Source of the DNA: Marsupella aquatica
Lineage: Eukaryota > Marchantiophyta
Direction: 5' to 3'
Assembly: GCA_973895155.1 (NCBI GenBank)
Contig: OZ316892.1
Location: 20,212,001-20,276,000, forward strand
Length of the DNA stretch: 64,000 nucleotides
In this document: positions 61,059-64,000 of the stretch, in pieces
How the letters are laid out: every line of letters starts with the position of its first letter
Position numbering within the stretch: position 1 is the stretch's first letter
The notes under the pieces: generated by a model
Database searches by the model: none
Seen by the model: the letters and a program-made list of their open reading frames with translations, nothing else
What the model was told of the DNA's origin: nothing
Position numbers and translations under genes: made by a program

Positions 61059-62073
61059 CAGTGCCATCATCACCATACTTTTTGATAGTCTACATTTTAT
61101 TCCGCAAATGACATCTTTTGACACCTGCTAAAGTACAGCACAAGAATTGATGGCTCCAGGCTCCCAATGCTGATGCAACATACGAATGCAGAGTACATAC
61201 AAATTGAAGCTGCTATTTGGTTATGGGGTTGCTTCCAGCATGTACAGTTGGAAGCAACTAGTATCCAACCAACAGATTTGTAATGCTGGCTTAGAAGCAT
61301 CAGGTCTTTAGAGGAAACCAGTTGTGACTCTATGAAAATGGTTTCAGCTACCCTGAGGTGCACAAAAATGAATAATGTATGGACGGGAAACCCCATCAAC
61401 GAAACCATGAATGTCTCAAAATGGTCACCTAACTTGCTCTGGCTCTAGCCCTTCATGGACCTAATGGATACATTACATAGTGCGGGAAGAAGTGTTATAT
61501 CATTGGTTTCATGATATTTCGGAAGTGCAACAAACTGTCGTGGGAGGTTCCATGGTAGGAATGGAAATTGATGTTTAAGGAAATTGTTCTTGGAAGTACA
61601 CAACGTGAGGCTGAGCATATGTTACTCTGGAATACTTGACTCATGCGCCAGGATTGCAAGTGTAGAGGACGATGTGGGACGATGGTTCCCAAAACCACGA
61701 ACCCTTATTTCCAGCTATGGACTGTGGAGTACTGTTTAAAAGACACTTCACCTATAAGAGCTATGGGTAACCCCTAGTTCTCATTATAAAGTGAACAAGT
61801 TCAATATTCATCCGGGTTTTCACTAGATATGGGGTTGGGCTTCACCTTGTGCAGTGAGTATTCCACATTTTATGGTGAGTCCACTACTCACCACAGGACA
61901 AGGATGACCTCTAGCAAGGCCGGGAATGAGGCTTTTATATGGGCGGGTGTGGTTTAAGTGAAACTTCATCTTGGTGCAGTCATATTGAACAGCACTCATT
62001 TTATGTTCTGGAAACAGCTTTCCAAGAATACACATAAATATTTCATATATAAGTATGTATACTATGCCATTTA

Positions 62074-62158
62074 CAGATTAGAATTATATCCTACTGCCAT
62101 TTGAATTCACGTAATTTCCAGATTAGAATTATATCCTACTGCCATTTGAATTCACGTA
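62074..62158 (+). repeat. Tandem duplication, 45-bp period, two copies
   Basis: The segment from 'cagattagaatta' to 'gaattcacgta' at 62074 recurs unchanged at 62119. The identical part is about 40 bp. Confidence 0.92.
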
Positions 62159-62988
62159 CTTGCAATGAACAAAACTCAAAATAAAATTGTCCAAAAAAAT
62201 TGAGTTCATTCAAAGCACATTGGCTGTTTTTCTTCGCTCATCATAGATTCATTTTTGGGGGACTGTGTGCGCAAATTATTGTTGAGCAAACATCAAAATG
62301 GCACCGACTCCAATGATTCATGGAGACTGTCCTCGGGAGTTGTCTTAGGACCTGAAATGTGACAAGGACAACTAAATTACAATATTGTAGCCCTAAACCC
62401 CAACAAATGTCATGGAATCTTGGGTTATCAATAAACCTATTAATACACTCAAGCCTCACTTGATGTGTCCTTGTCAGCATCATGTCTTCCAAATGAAATA
62501 TGATTGAGCAGGGTTAAAAAGGTCTAAACATACCTGTCAGACAGACAAAAAAGTTGTTCCGGAACCTATCTAATTTCTTTTATTGCATGGAAAAATAACT
62601 ATGACTATAATCAATCAATTGTATATTCTAAAAGCAGCTAATTGAAGAGTTACATCTTTCACAGGCTTATGTGAAGTAAATATTTAAAATGATATTCCTT
62701 TTGGGGGGAAGTTTAAAAGATTTGCACAACTTAAGTGGCAGTAAGCCCTTGCCGATTGTTGACTTCCTAAAACTGGTACAAGATATTGTATAAAATCCCC
62801 TAATGTAAGACCATGCTAGAGATGTTGCACATCAAATATGAGAATATATGGTGTACTACATCACTCCATACCATGATAAACTCAATTTTACTATTTAAAT
62901 AAGTGAATGTTATTTGTAGAATAACATATATTGTCACAAGTTGCAATTATTGGGCTTGCTGATGACCCTGTTCCAGGTTGGTAAGTAG

Positions 62989-63017
62989 TTTAGGGTTTAG
63001 TGTTTTAGGGTTTAGGG
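62989..63017 (+). repeat. Interstitial telomere-like motif
   Basis: The motif TTTAGGG occurs about four times with small interruptions (ttagggtttag tg ttttagggtttaggg). TTTAGGG is the plant-type telomere unit. A shorter relative (ggatttagggtttt) occurs near 33555. Confidence 0.7.
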
Positions 63018-63330
63018 AAGAAAGACTGCTAGTTTTTCTTCTATCATAGATCCACTGTTCAATGCCCCACCAGCACCTGGCCACTGGCAGGTCTTCCGGG
63101 GTTTTGCCACTCCTTCTGCACTAGTTAGATTTATTATTTAGTTTCCTTTCTTGTAGGGCCTACTTCTCTCCTGGTTCCAGCCACTCTGGTTCTTTGGGCT
63201 TCACTACCAAAGAATCTCCCGGGTGCCTTGTATTTTTGAACTAACTTCAATTGGTTTTTTTTTTTTTAAGGCAGTATGGAATGATGTTCCCGAATCCAAC
63301 AACCAATCCGGGTCCCTTGCCAGTAATCAC

Positions 63331-63402
63331 ACATCAAAATGTAATAATATATTCTATGCGAAAATAACATCAAAATGTAATAATATATTCTATGCGAAAA
63401 TA
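63331..63402 (+). repeat. Perfect 36-bp tandem duplication with degenerate third unit
   Basis: Two identical 36-bp copies start at 63331 and 63367 with 'acatcaaaatgt'. A weaker third unit (about 63403-63435) keeps 'tatgccaaaataac'. Confidence 0.92.
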
Positions 63403-64000
63403 ACAAGGTATGTACTTTATGCCAAAATAACAAGATTTATCATGGTATGGAAAGATGTTGTACACCCTATATGTCATATTCCAGGTCCCAAGCTTGCATA
63501 GTAATCATTCCCCCCAGAGTATCCTTTGGCATTTATGACCCACTTGAGCCTGAGTTGAGCATTCTTCTGCTAATCAATTGCACGACTGGACCCTCTGCTC
63601 ACAGTCACAAAGAATTGCACTCTGACTGCGTCAGAATCCGAGGGGGCCACTTCAGAAAGGTGGATTGCTGACAGTGTATGGATTTGGCGTGCTGAGTTTT
63701 GTAACTTACACAACCTCTGAAGACTCTGGGATTTTGAGAGATGGTCATCATTATATGTGCTTTCTTCTGAAAGCTGGATCCTTCACTCAGGTGCTTTGTC
63801 AGGTGTACCAAGTTTATGCTGTGCAGAAAGACCTTGGCTGACTAATGGACTAACCGTGCTTCCCTGACAATGTAACAGAGGTACATGCTTCCGACAAGTT
63901 GGAACGTGTCCACAGTTGTATTTCATGGCAAGTGAATTTAAATATTGGGAAGTTTTGAGATTGCAATCATCTTACTTTGGTCTATTTCGACATGCATAAA

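Larger units (their letters stand above)
61059..64000. other. Terminal A/T-rich region, no gene seen
   Basis: No reading frame resembles a known protein. The first few hundred bases presumably hold the ferroportin 3' UTR. Two perfect short tandem duplications and a telomere-like tract are listed separately. The longest frame (63223-63501) is made partly of the 36-bp tandem repeat and is not convincing. Confidence 0.55.

Noticed and set aside
63223-63501. A 92-codon forward frame near the end of the window
   Set aside because: Part of it is a translated 36-bp tandem repeat and the rest has no recognisable features.

Overview
The window looks like nuclear DNA of a land plant. The genes are rich in introns with GT-AG junctions. 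There is a chloroplast-type FtsH-like gene, a Copia retrotransposon primed by initiator tRNA-Met, and short tracts of plant-type TTTAGGG motif. NLR-type immune genes that end in armadillo (ARM) repeats instead of leucine-rich repeats suggest a non-seed plant such as a bryophyte, but this is inference and the sequence does not prove a species.

Layout. Three related units lie in the same orientation. Unit 1 (about 0.2-9.9 kb) carries NLR copy 1, which is frameshifted. A dispersed repeat follows at 12.2-20.6 kb, split by a complete young Copia element at 13118-19970. Unit 2 (about 20.6-32.9 kb) carries NLR copy 2, the only intact NLR (three exons, 1138 codons), and a decayed copy of an FTSHi4-like gene at 30.0-31.5 kb. 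That decayed copy is cut by a repeat and by a 1.45-kb inversion. A second copy of the dispersed repeat lies at 31.5-35.3 kb and holds a TPR-like gene fragment. Unit 3 (about 35.3-54.8 kb) carries NLR copy 3, which has two frameshifts and an in-frame 96-bp deletion, and the intact 19-exon FTSHi4-like gene at 47614-54802. An intact nine-exon ferroportin gene (56751-61058) lies beyond the units. The last 3 kb hold no recognisable gene.

How it fits together. The simplest history is tandem duplication of a block holding an NLR and an FTSHi4 gene. One FTSHi4 copy stayed functional and the extra one decayed. Among the NLRs, one copy kept a full frame. The ARM arrays differ in length (about 12, 7 and 13 units) and are built from alternating A and B units of 44 residues. 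FTSHi4 (chloroplast AAA protein) and ferroportin (metal efflux) are ordinary housekeeping genes next to the fast-changing immune cluster. All exon limits were read from splice sites, frame continuity and comparison between copies; no transcript evidence was available.
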